Part shown: positions 1 to 6,079 of the stretch, in pieces
Layout of the letters: every line of letters begins with the position of its first letter
How positions within the stretch are numbered: position 1 is the first letter of the stretch
Origin: Shewanellaceae bacterium
GTDB taxonomy: Bacteria > Pseudomonadota > Gammaproteobacteria > Enterobacterales > Shewanellaceae
Assembly (NCBI GenBank): GCA_016779685.1
Contig: JADHND010000023.1
Coordinates: 1-13,241 of the forward strand
Direction of reading: 5' to 3'
Length of the DNA: 13,241 nt
Made by a program: the position numbers and the translations under genes
The notes under the pieces: model-generated
The model's input: only the letters and a program-made list of their open reading frames with translations
Told to the model about the DNA's origin: nothing
Database searches by the model: none

Positions 1-1
1 G

Positions 2-1216
2 ACCTTTCAGTCACATCAATCCGATATGATACAAGTTGGGGTGGTTGTTCAAAATGAAGAAGGGTGCTGCTATGATCGCTTTCGTGATCGGCTGATATTT
101 CCTATCCGCGACCGGTTGGGGCGATACATCGGATTAGGTGGTCGTGTGTTTGATGACAGTAAACCTAAGTATTTAAATTCCCCAGAAACCCCCTTGTTTC
201 ACAAGGGGAAAGAACTGTATGGCTTGTATGAATTAAAACAAGTATGCCGTGAGATACCTCTTATCTTGATGGTTGAAGGCTATATGGATGTGGTTTCTTT
301 AGCTCAGTTTGAAGTGCCTTATGCGGTCGCTTCTCTTGGTACGGCAACGACCTCTGATCAAATACAATTGCTGTTTCGTCATACCAAGCAAATTGTATGC
401 TGTTATGATGGAGACCAAGCGGGTAAAACGGCTGCCTGGCGCTCTTTAACCACAGCTTTGCCTCATCTTAAAGCAGGCCAAATGCTGAAGTTCATGTTTT
501 TGCCTGACCAACATGATCCGGATTCATATATTCGAGCGTATGGTAAACTTGATTTTGAAGCACAAATCCGAGCGGCTTTGTCACTACCCGATTTTCTTAT
601 GCAGACATTAAAAAGAGACAACCCAGATGATAAGGCAGCTTTTGTACAGCAAGCCATCACCCTTGCAGAGCAGGTTAATGATGAGATTTTACAAGGCATC
701 TTATTGGATCAGGTGGCATATCAAGTGCGTTTGAACAGCGCTGCTGAATTAAAAAAGAAATTTAACTTGAAGCAGCGAACTTCCCATGCCCCAATGCGCG
801 CTCAAACTACGGATCGTCAACATTACACCATGCGCTTGGCTATCGCACTTTTGTTACAGACCCCCAATTTGGGTTATCAGTTACCTAAGCAGACTGTATT
901 AAGTTACCTCAAAATCCGAGGTGGGAGTCTATTGGCACAATTGCTCGATCTCACCCGAGATCGTCACATCAATACCGGTCAGCTCATTGAACATTTTCGG
1001 GATCAGCCTAAAGTAAGACAGATCGTGATTGCGTTATCCAAATGGCATACAGGCGTTGAGCTTGCATCGGTCGGCTGTGAATTTAAAAGCAGCTTAATCT
1101 GGTTAAACAACAAGTATCTTGAACAGCAGTTTAATGAACTGAATCAAAAAAAGGCTCTTACGACCGATGAAAGACAACAATTACAAGCGCTTGTTCAAGC
1201 ATTGCAACGTGCGTAG
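2..1216 (+). CDS. dnaG: DNA primase DnaG, 5' part outside the window
   Basis: DnaG makes the RNA primers for Okazaki fragments at the replication fork. The frame is open from base 2, so the start and the N-terminal zinc-binding domain lie upstream; about 404 residues are visible, and the internal ATG at 26 is not the true start. Counting from base 2, the end of the catalytic core (YDRFRDRLIFPI) comes first. The TOPRIM domain follows, with its metal-binding acidic residues: E92 in VEGYMDV, the DGD pair D136/D138, and DPD at 172-174. The remainder, roughly residues 220-404, is the divergent helical C-terminal domain that in the family contacts the DnaB helicase. It lies directly upstream of rpoD, as in the macromolecular synthesis operon of many proteobacteria; rpsU is not in view. 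Identity is near certain from the TOPRIM block. Confidence 0.97.
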   Translation, partial: TFQSHQSDMIQVGVVVQNEEGCCYDRFRDRLIFPIRDRLGRYIGLGGRVFDDSKPKYLNSPETPLFHKGKELYGLYELKQVCREIPLILMVEGYMDVVSLAQFEVPYAVASLGTATTSDQIQLLFRHTKQIVCCYDGDQAGKTAAWRSLTTALPHLKAGQMLKFMFLPDQHDPDSYIRAYGKLDFEAQIRAALSLPDFLMQTLKRDNPDDKAAFVQQAITLAEQVNDEILQGILLDQVAYQVRLNSAAELKKKFNLKQRTSHAPMRAQTTDRQHYTMRLAIALLLQTPNLGYQLPKQTVLSYLKIRGGSLLAQLLDLTRDRHINTGQLIEHFRDQPKVRQIVIALSKWHTGVELASVGCEFKSSLIWLNNKYLEQQFNELNQKKALTTDERQQLQALVQALQRA

Positions 1217-1240
1217 AGTAGATTATTCGCTGTTAAAAAC

Positions 1241-1269
1241 TAGCCAAAATTGAATCGATCCTGTATAAT
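1241..1269 (+). promoter_or_regulatory. Sigma-70-like promoter between dnaG and rpoD
   Basis: TAGCCA (1241-1246), a 17-bp spacer and a perfect TATAAT (1264-1269) lie 24 bp after the dnaG stop. The predicted start is near 1276, giving a leader of about 220 nt to rpoD that contains the hairpin at 1379-1404. It could drive rpoD or a short RNA ending at that hairpin. This is a consensus match only. Confidence 0.5.
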
Positions 1270-1378
1270 GAATCGGTTTTAACGTGTTGATTTTTGGTTT
1301 AGCTGTCAAATGGCAACTATGACTTTGATGTGCTGAACCGTCTCCGGTAGCCTGTATTGGTGGGAAAATTAAGACTGG

Positions 1379-1404
1379 TGTGTTGAGCGCTCAACACAAT
1401 TTTT
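1379..1404 (+). terminator. Perfect palindrome hairpin plus U-run upstream of rpoD
   Basis: Positions 1379-1398 form a perfect 20-bp palindrome. As RNA it folds to an 8-bp stem (UGUGUUGA with UCAACACA) around a GCGC loop. One A and then five U follow (1400-1404), which is the form of an intrinsic terminator on the + strand. It sits 95 nt before the rpoD ATG, so it may end dnaG-operon transcripts or act as an attenuator for rpoD. The heptamer GTGTTGA of its left arm also occurs at 1284-1290 and could compete for the right arm. Confidence 0.55.
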
Positions 1405-1444
1405 GTAGAGCTGAAACCAGCCCGCAGTAAAGGTACGTTAAGCT

Positions 1445-1450
1445 TATAAT
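1445..1450 (+). promoter_or_regulatory. Possible second rpoD -10 box
   Basis: A perfect TATAAT lies 43 bp before the rpoD start and downstream of the hairpin, so a transcript starting near 1457 would escape that terminator. No recognisable -35 hexamer is found 15-18 bp upstream and there is no TGn extension, so this is weak support. Confidence 0.28.
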
Positions 1451-1493
1451 GTACTGATAACATTCGATAAACTTTAGGTTTTGGATATAAATT

Positions 1494-3314
1494 ATGGAGC
1501 ATAACTCACAATCTCAGTTGAAAATGCTGTTGTCGAAAGGTAGAGAGCAGGGTTATTTGACCTACACTGAAGTAAATGATCATTTACCGCCTGATATGAT
1601 AGATTCTGATCAAATTGAAGATATTATTCAAATGATCAACGATATGGGCATTCAGGTGTTTGAAGACGCTCCTGACGCAGATGCTTTATTGCTTACAGAA
1701 AACACCACAGATGAAGATGCTGCGGAAGCAGCTGTAGCGGCCTTAGCAACTGTTGAAAGTGAGCTAGGTAGAACGACCGATCCTGTTCGGATGTATATGC
1801 GAGAAATGGGCACGGTAGAACTGTTAACCCGCGAAGGTGAAATAAAAATAGCTCAACGCATTGAAGAGGGTATTCATCAAGTCCAATCAGCGGTAGCAGA
1901 GTATCCTCAATCCATTCGTTATTTACTAGATCAGTTTGATTCTTTTCTTGCCGAAGAGATCCGATTGACGGATATTATAATAGGCTTTGTCGATCATCAA
2001 GATGTTAAAATGCCGATGTCCTCGCATATAGGATCGTCTCTATCGGAAGCTGATTTGGATGATGAAGATCTTGATACCACTTCAAGTCATGATGACGACG
2101 AATTAGAATCAGGGCCAGATTTAGAAGAGGCGACTCAGCGTTTTAACAACTTGCGTCTCTTATTTGAAGAGGTACAGGCTGCCATCGCTCAACGTGGTCG
2201 TAAACATGAGAAGACGATCGTATGCATAGATAAGCTAAAAGTAGAATTTAGAGAGTTTAAGCTTACACCTAAGAAGTTTGATTTACTGGTATCGATGATG
2301 CGAGATGTGATGACACGTATTCGTGTTCAAGAACGCTTGATTATGAAGATATGTGTTGAGCATTGCCAAATGCCTAAAAAATATTTTACCAGCCATTTCA
2401 ACAGCAGCAAAGCATGGCTACAACAAGAAATTCAGGCACAGCATCCTTTTTCAGCTGCGTTGGTTGTGGAACAAGATGAATTGATGCGTTGCTTAGATCA
2501 ATTAGAGCAAATTGAGTCTCAAACGCTTATGAACATCTCCGATATTAAAGACATTAATCGTAGGATGTCTATCGGTGAAGCCAAGGCGCGTCGTGCGAAG
2601 AAAGAAATGATTGAGGCCAATTTACGCCTGGTGATTTCGATCGCTAAAAAATACACCAACCGCGGTTTGCAATTTCTGGATCTTATCCAAGAAGGTAATG
2701 TTGGGTTAATGAAAGCTGTTGATAAGTTTGAATACCGTCGAGGATATAAGTTTTCAACTTATGCAACTTGGTGGATTCGACAGGCGATAACACGTTCTAT
2801 CGCTGATCAAGCGCGAACTATTCGTATTCCTGTTCATATGATTGAAACGATTAACAAGCTAAATCGTATATCACGTCAAATGTTGCAAGAAATGGGACGA
2901 GAGCCGTCTCCCGAAGAGCTTGCGGTGCGTATGCAAATGCCTGAAGATAAAATCAGAAAAGTACTGAAAATTGCCAAAGAGCCGATATCGATGGAAACGC
3001 CTATCGGTGATGATGAAGACTCGCATCTTGGCGATTTTATTGAAGATACGACCCTCAGCCAACCTATTGAATCTGCGACCAGTGGTAGCTTAAAGCATGC
3101 AACCAATGAAGTTCTGAATGAATTAACGCCAAGAGAAGCTAAGGTTCTGCGGATGCGGTTTGGTATTGATATGAATACCGATCATACGCTTGAGGAAGTG
3201 GGAAAACAGTTTGATGTGACGCGAGAGCGTATTCGTCAAATTGAAGCAAAGGCGCTACGTAAATTGCGTTACCCTTCACGTTCTGAAATATTAAAGTCTT
3301 TTATTGACGAGTAA
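1494..3314 (+). CDS. rpoD: RNA polymerase primary sigma factor RpoD (sigma-70)
   Basis: This is the housekeeping sigma factor, which directs RNA polymerase to -10/-35 promoters. It has 606 residues, near the E. coli length of 613. Region 1.1 lies at about 1-80, followed by an acidic, alanine-rich linker. Region 1.2 starts near residue 93 (RTTDPVRMYMREMG). A long non-conserved region follows, very acidic at about 184-212. Region 2 spans about 366-436, with the -10-binding helix YKFSTYATWWIRQAITRSI. Region 3 spans about 445-520. Region 4 spans about 540-600, with the -35-binding helix-turn-helix around VTRERIRQIEAKALRKLR. The ATG at 1494 has only a weak GGA upstream, but region 1.1 begins normally there. 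It follows dnaG after 277 bp that contain two -10-like boxes and a hairpin, so its expression is probably partly independent of dnaG. Confidence 0.98.
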   Translation: MEHNSQSQLKMLLSKGREQGYLTYTEVNDHLPPDMIDSDQIEDIIQMINDMGIQVFEDAPDADALLLTENTTDEDAAEAAVAALATVESELGRTTDPVRMYMREMGTVELLTREGEIKIAQRIEEGIHQVQSAVAEYPQSIRYLLDQFDSFLAEEIRLTDIIIGFVDHQDVKMPMSSHIGSSLSEADLDDEDLDTTSSHDDDELESGPDLEEATQRFNNLRLLFEEVQAAIAQRGRKHEKTIVCIDKLKVEFREFKLTPKKFDLLVSMMRDVMTRIRVQERLIMKICVEHCQMPKKYFTSHFNSSKAWLQQEIQAQHPFSAALVVEQDELMRCLDQLEQIESQTLMNISDIKDINRRMSIGEAKARRAKKEMIEANLRLVISIAKKYTNRGLQFLDLIQEGNVGLMKAVDKFEYRRGYKFSTYATWWIRQAITRSIADQARTIRIPVHMIETINKLNRISRQMLQEMGREPSPEELAVRMQMPEDKIRKVLKIAKEPISMETPIGDDEDSHLGDFIEDTTLSQPIESATSGSLKHATNEVLNELTPREAKVLRMRFGIDMNTDHTLEEVGKQFDVTRERIRQIEAKALRKLRYPSRSEILKSFIDE

Positions 3315-3333
3315 TTAAAGTAGATTTGATTTT

Positions 3334-3360
3334 AAGCCTCTCTCTTTAAGAGAGGGGCTT
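3334..3360 (+). terminator. Hairpin just after rpoD
   Basis: Arms 3334-3343 and 3351-3360 pair over 10 bp (one G-U), with CUUUAAG between them whose ends can also pair. It begins 20 nt after the rpoD stop. The U-run behind it is poor (CTT then CATC), so it may be a weak terminator or a 3' stabilising stem. Confidence 0.5.
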
Positions 3361-3460
3361 CATCACCATGTGTTTCGGTGAGAGATCACCAGCATAAACA
3401 AAAAATTGTTCATTTTGTCATCACTTGATCTGTTGTGCTCATTTTTTTTTGGAAAGTGGG

Positions 3461-3489
3461 TTACAAAAAGCATTTAAATTATTTATAAT
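3461..3489 (+). promoter_or_regulatory. Promoter of the tRNA-Ile2 gene
   Basis: TTACAA (3461-3466), a 17-bp spacer and a perfect TATAAT (3484-3489) place the start near 3496, about 7 nt before the mature tRNA 5' end. Spacing and position fit a dedicated sigma-70 promoter. A run of nine T (3442-3450) lies just upstream without a convincing hairpin before it. Confidence 0.72.
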
Positions 3490-3502
3490 CATTAATCATG
3501 TT

Positions 3503-3579
3503 GGCCCCTTAGCTCAGTTGGTTAGAGCACACGACTCATAATCGTTAGGTCCCCTGTTCAAGTCAGGGAGGGGCCACCA
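3503..3579 (+). tRNA. ileX: tRNA-Ile2, anticodon CAU (lysidine-modified)
   Basis: The 77-nt gene folds into a full cloverleaf. It has a 7-bp acceptor stem (GGCCCCT with AGGGGCC), a GCTC/GAGC D stem, the anticodon loop CTCATAA, a 5-bp T stem with loop TTCAAGT, discriminator A73 and an encoded CCA. CAU could mean Met or Ile2. The acceptor stem, with C4-G69 and C5-G68, and the CTCATAATCG anticodon region match E. coli tRNA-Ile2 rather than elongator tRNA-Met (GGCTACG start). Such a tRNA reads AUA after TilS converts C34 to lysidine. Its place downstream of rpoD recalls ileX of E. coli. One oddity is that the top pair of the anticodon stem, 27-43, is C-U and does not pair. Confidence 0.93.
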
Positions 3580-3607
3580 TCTCTTCTACATACATCCGGT
3601 CATCCCA

Positions 3608-4165
3608 CTACTCGTAAGAAATGCTAAAGTGAATGGCGATTCCACCGGCGTTTGATGTGCTGTACTGTCCTAAAGTGGTTGTGCTGCCTGGTGATACAAA
3701 TAAAGTCCCACCAACATAAATTGTATCTTGGCTGGATGACGTAAAATCATAGTTGTCACCGTCACAAAAAATAGCGCTGTTGTTTGGATTGTTGATATTA
3801 TAGTGTACGCTGTTTAAGCTGAGTACGATGTTGCTTTGAGTCTCGTGCGCCAATAAACCTGTTGATGTACATGAAATGTTGATGGAAGAGCCACTTGAAC
3901 TGTTAACTTCAAACGAACCGCTGGTTCCTTGTCCATCTAAGCTTAAGAAGCCAGACGTTCCCATGTTGATCTGACCATTGGGGGAAAGCACAATACCACC
4001 ACCTGAGCTGGTTGAATCTCCTGAGAGCCGTCCAAAATCGATGTTATTGATGTTACTTACGGTTAGGGATTGAATAAACAGCGCTTCAAAACCAATATCG
4101 GAGCTGGTTGCATGAGCAAAAGGACTTAACCCAATTAGGATGCTAAAAAGCCAATTTTTTTTCAT
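3608..4165 (-). CDS. Secreted DUF4402-like protein
   Basis: The product has 185 residues. A signal peptide occupies about 1-19 (KK, hydrophobic core, then AHA before TSS), so it is exported. The mature part is rich in Ser, Gly and Asn and looks all-beta. It carries the pattern I know from DUF4402 proteins: an early LTVSNINNIDFGRLSG strand, a middle block like GSFEVNSSSGSSINISC, and a C-terminal block with VGGTLFVSPG, GQY and a final strand HFSISYE. C99 and C134 could form a disulfide. Such proteins are thought to have a pilin- or spore-coat-like fold; the function is unknown. The ATG has GGAG 5 nt upstream. It ends 28 bp from the convergent tRNA. No usher or chaperone gene is nearby, so a chaperone-usher pilus is not supported. 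The family call is from pattern memory. Confidence 0.75.
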   Translation of the reverse strand: MKKNWLFSILIGLSPFAHATSSDIGFEALFIQSLTVSNINNIDFGRLSGDSTSSGGGIVLSPNGQINMGTSGFLSLDGQGTSGSFEVNSSSGSSINISCTSTGLLAHETQSNIVLSLNSVHYNINNPNNSAIFCDGDNYDFTSSSQDTIYVGGTLFVSPGSTTTLGQYSTSNAGGIAIHFSISYE

Positions 4166-4188
4166 ATGATCTCCAAAAGAATATATGA

Positions 4189-4217
4189 ATTATGGTTTAA
4201 TTTGGGTGTTACTGCAA
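4189..4217 (-). promoter_or_regulatory. Promoter of the DUF4402-like gene
   Basis: Reading the - strand, TTGCAG (4217-4212), a 17-bp spacer and CATAAT (4194-4189) give a start near 4182, about 17 nt before the ATG. The -10 is good and the -35 modest. It implies that this gene is transcribed separately from its upstream neighbour. Confidence 0.45.
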
Positions 4218-4255
4218 ACCTAAATAGCGTTAAAGCATGGTGTACCAGAGGTTCA

Positions 4256-4930
4256 TCACCAAATGCCAGGTATCCACCGGTATTTTATTTTATTGGCATA
4301 TAAAGCGTATGATTTGGAATTTTTTTGTAGCTGTTTATCTTCGATAAAAGTATCCAAGCTAAGCCAGAACACGATAATCAATGCCAAACAAAGTCCTAGA
4401 ATGGATCCCATCATACATGAGGCACTGCATACCATAATACCAGTATTGAGGGATACAGGATGTCGGATTAGTCTATATGGCCCATATTGAATCATCACTT
4501 GCCATTTGCGTTGATATTTTTGCTGGCAAATTAAGGCCGTCGAATAATTGACCTCAAATAAATAATATAGAATCAGCAGACTCATGATAAAGCCACTGCT
4601 GCCTAGGCATTGAACCCAGAAGGGTACCTCCGATAATGCATACCGAGCGGTGTCAATACCATTGCTGCCCAGCCAAAGCACTGTGAGGGACATTAGGACT
4701 AAGTTGGATAAACTTTTGATCCAAGATTGACTGAGTTTAAGCAAGTTTTGAGTTTGCTTATTGACGATATTGAGATCATGGGCATAATGGATAGAGAAAG
4801 ACATGATGGTGATGGCGACTAAAAATAACCAGCCTTCGAGCCACCTCAGCGTACCGGCTCCGCTAAAAATTAGGCAAGCATAAAAACAAAAAGCGAAGAG
4901 CTGAGATGAAAAATGATTTTTTGAGCTCAT
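4256..4930 (-). CDS. ICMT/PEMT-like integral membrane methyltransferase
   Basis: The product has 224 residues and several hydrophobic segments (about 10-25, 33-50, 73-92, 104-126 and 164-192). The C-terminal third holds the signature of isoprenylcysteine carboxyl methyltransferase-like bacterial proteins: GPYRLIRHPVS near 150-160, an acidic ED near 197 followed by KQL, and the closing YALYANKIKYRWIPGIW. In the family this region binds S-adenosylmethionine at the membrane face; bacterial substrates are mostly unknown. The usual aromatic residue after RHP is replaced (HPVS rather than HPMY/HPGY). The frame is open to a TTG at 4945, but I prefer the ATG at 4930, because a promoter just upstream would leave almost no leader for the TTG. 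Neither start has a clear ribosome binding site. It lies between lpxL and the DUF4402-like gene on the same strand. Confidence 0.8.
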   Translation of the reverse strand: MSSKNHFSSQLFAFCFYACLIFSGAGTLRWLEGWLFLVAITIMSFSIHYAHDLNIVNKQTQNLLKLSQSWIKSLSNLVLMSLTVLWLGSNGIDTARYALSEVPFWVQCLGSSGFIMSLLILYYLFEVNYSTALICQQKYQRKWQVMIQYGPYRLIRHPVSLNTGIMVCSASCMMGSILGLCLALIIVFWLSLDTFIEDKQLQKNSKSYALYANKIKYRWIPGIW

Positions 4931-4961
4931 ACATCTAACAAACAAATCAATTTATACATTG

Positions 4962-4990
4962 AGTATAGGCTCTAAGCAGTCAATTCTCAA
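4962..4990 (-). promoter_or_regulatory. Promoter of the methyltransferase gene
   Basis: On the - strand, TTGAGA (4990-4985) and TATACT (4967-4962) are separated by exactly 17 bp, each matching consensus at 5 of 6 positions. The start would fall near 4955, 25 nt before the ATG at 4930. It lies in the gap after the lpxL stop, so the two genes need not be co-transcribed. Confidence 0.62.
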
Positions 4991-5017
4991 ATAGCATCAT
5001 CTTTGTAGTGGCCTGAA

Positions 5018-5974
5018 TCATTTATTGTGATTAAACATTGATGGGCTTGGTGGTGTATCAATTTCAAGATATAAGTTTTGCGGTGCTTCAGGCGGTCGTG
5101 TTTTAAAGCGCCGATGGATCCATAGGTATTGAGATTGATTGCCGTTGATGATGGTTTCAATTTCTGTGTTGATCCGCCGTGCATCAGATACTGTACAATC
5201 TGATGGGAAATTTTTTAAAGCTTCTTTTAAGACCACGCGATATTGATGGTTTGAGGTTCTTTCAATAAAACAAGGATAGACTTTAGCGCGTCCAAGTCTG
5301 GCTATAGAAGCGGTTGTGGTCATTGTTGCCGCTTGTTCTACCGCAAATAAAGGGACGAAGACATTGGGAACATTGCGTATGTCCTGATCAGCTTGGTACC
5401 AAATGCATTGTTTGTTGCGTAGGGCTTTAATCATTTTTTTTATGTTGTTTTTTGGAATCATTTCGCCTGTAAAACGGGTGCGCTTGCTGACCTGTAAATA
5501 TTCCAGAAAAGGGTTGCTGTGTGGGCGGTAGACACCAGAAATATTGAGTCTTTGAGCCAACAATTGGGCGCCAATTTCGAGCATTAAGGTATGTACAGGC
5601 ATGATGATAGCGCCATAAAGTGGATCAATCACCTCAAGATTTTCGATATGCATGAAGCGTTTAATTTTATTTGGTGACCAAAACCATGCGTTGATGGTAT
5701 CGAAGAGCGACCGACCTAATTCTTTGAAGTTGTCATGAAGCAACTGTTGCTGCTGCTGGCGTGATAAATTTGGTAAGCACAGTTCTATATTACGAATGGC
5801 AATGAGCCGGCGCCGCTTCAAAATCCAAAACAGCAATTTACCCATCTGGCAACCCAACCACATTTGAATCTTTATAGGTAGGTGTGATAACAAAAACGCG
5901 CTTACATATATTATCCAGTAACCCCAAAACTTAGGATACCATAGTTGAGATTTGAGATGAGCTTGTTGCGTCAT
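5018..5974 (-). CDS. lpxL: Lipid A biosynthesis acyltransferase, LpxL/HtrB family
   Basis: This family adds a secondary fatty acyl chain from acyl-ACP to Kdo2-lipid IVA at the cytoplasmic face of the inner membrane. The protein has 318 residues with a single N-terminal hydrophobic anchor (about 16-33). The catalytic HX4E motif is present (HTLMLE, H128 and E133). Other LpxL hallmarks follow: GVYRPHSNP near 147, WYQADQD near 192, a VFVPLFAVEQAATMTT block, and the signature YLWIHRRFKTRPPE near 283. An ATG 12 bp upstream (5986) is also in frame. I chose 5974 because it has a GGA at suitable distance and matches the usual N-terminus. LpxL rather than LpxM or LpxP is judged from overall resemblance, so the chain transferred (probably laurate) is inferred. 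It is divergent from hldE, another LPS gene. Confidence 0.93.
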   Translation of the reverse strand: MTQQAHLKSQLWYPKFWGYWIIYVSAFLLSHLPIKIQMWLGCQMGKLLFWILKRRRLIAIRNIELCLPNLSRQQQQQLLHDNFKELGRSLFDTINAWFWSPNKIKRFMHIENLEVIDPLYGAIIMPVHTLMLEIGAQLLAQRLNISGVYRPHSNPFLEYLQVSKRTRFTGEMIPKNNIKKMIKALRNKQCIWYQADQDIRNVPNVFVPLFAVEQAATMTTTASIARLGRAKVYPCFIERTSNHQYRVVLKEALKNFPSDCTVSDARRINTEIETIINGNQSQYLWIHRRFKTRPPEAPQNLYLEIDTPPSPSMFNHNK

Positions 5975-6014
5975 ATATATTTCCATTTATTTTAAGTGGT
6001 ATGTAATAGTTTTG

Positions 6015-6043
6015 TTGTTAAATTGGTTTAAATAATACATAAT
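6015..6043 (+). promoter_or_regulatory. Promoter of hldE
   Basis: TTGTTA (6015-6020), a 17-bp spacer and CATAAT (6038-6043) predict a start near 6050 and a 30-nt leader ahead of the ATG at 6080. It lies in the AT-rich divergent gap; no equally good promoter is seen for lpxL in the other direction. Confidence 0.45.
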
Positions 6044-6079
6044 TTTCTCGATTTGTTAAATAAAAAAAGAAGGCAGCTT

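Noticed and set aside
3442..3450. Run of nine T before the tRNA as the rpoD terminator
   Set aside because: No stable stem directly precedes it; only a 3-bp CAC/GTG pairing is visible.
3503..3579. Reading the CAU tRNA as elongator or initiator tRNA-Met
   Set aside because: The acceptor stem GGCCCCT and the anticodon arm match tRNA-Ile2. E. coli tRNA-Met begins GGCTACG, and an initiator would lack the normal 1-72 pair, which is present here.
3503..4260. An attachment-site repeat of the tRNA 3' end bounding an island
   Set aside because: I looked for a second copy of the tRNA 3' end (GGGAGGGGCCACCA) downstream and found none, and there is no integrase.
4263..4490. A 75-codon + strand frame over the methyltransferase gene
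   Set aside because: It is antisense to the conserved C-terminal SAM-binding tail and shows no independent signal.
6053..6079. TTG at 6053 as the start of hldE
   Set aside because: The ATG at 6080 has a strong AAGAAGG at 6 nt and gives 477 residues, the usual length; the predicted transcript start would leave almost no leader for the TTG.
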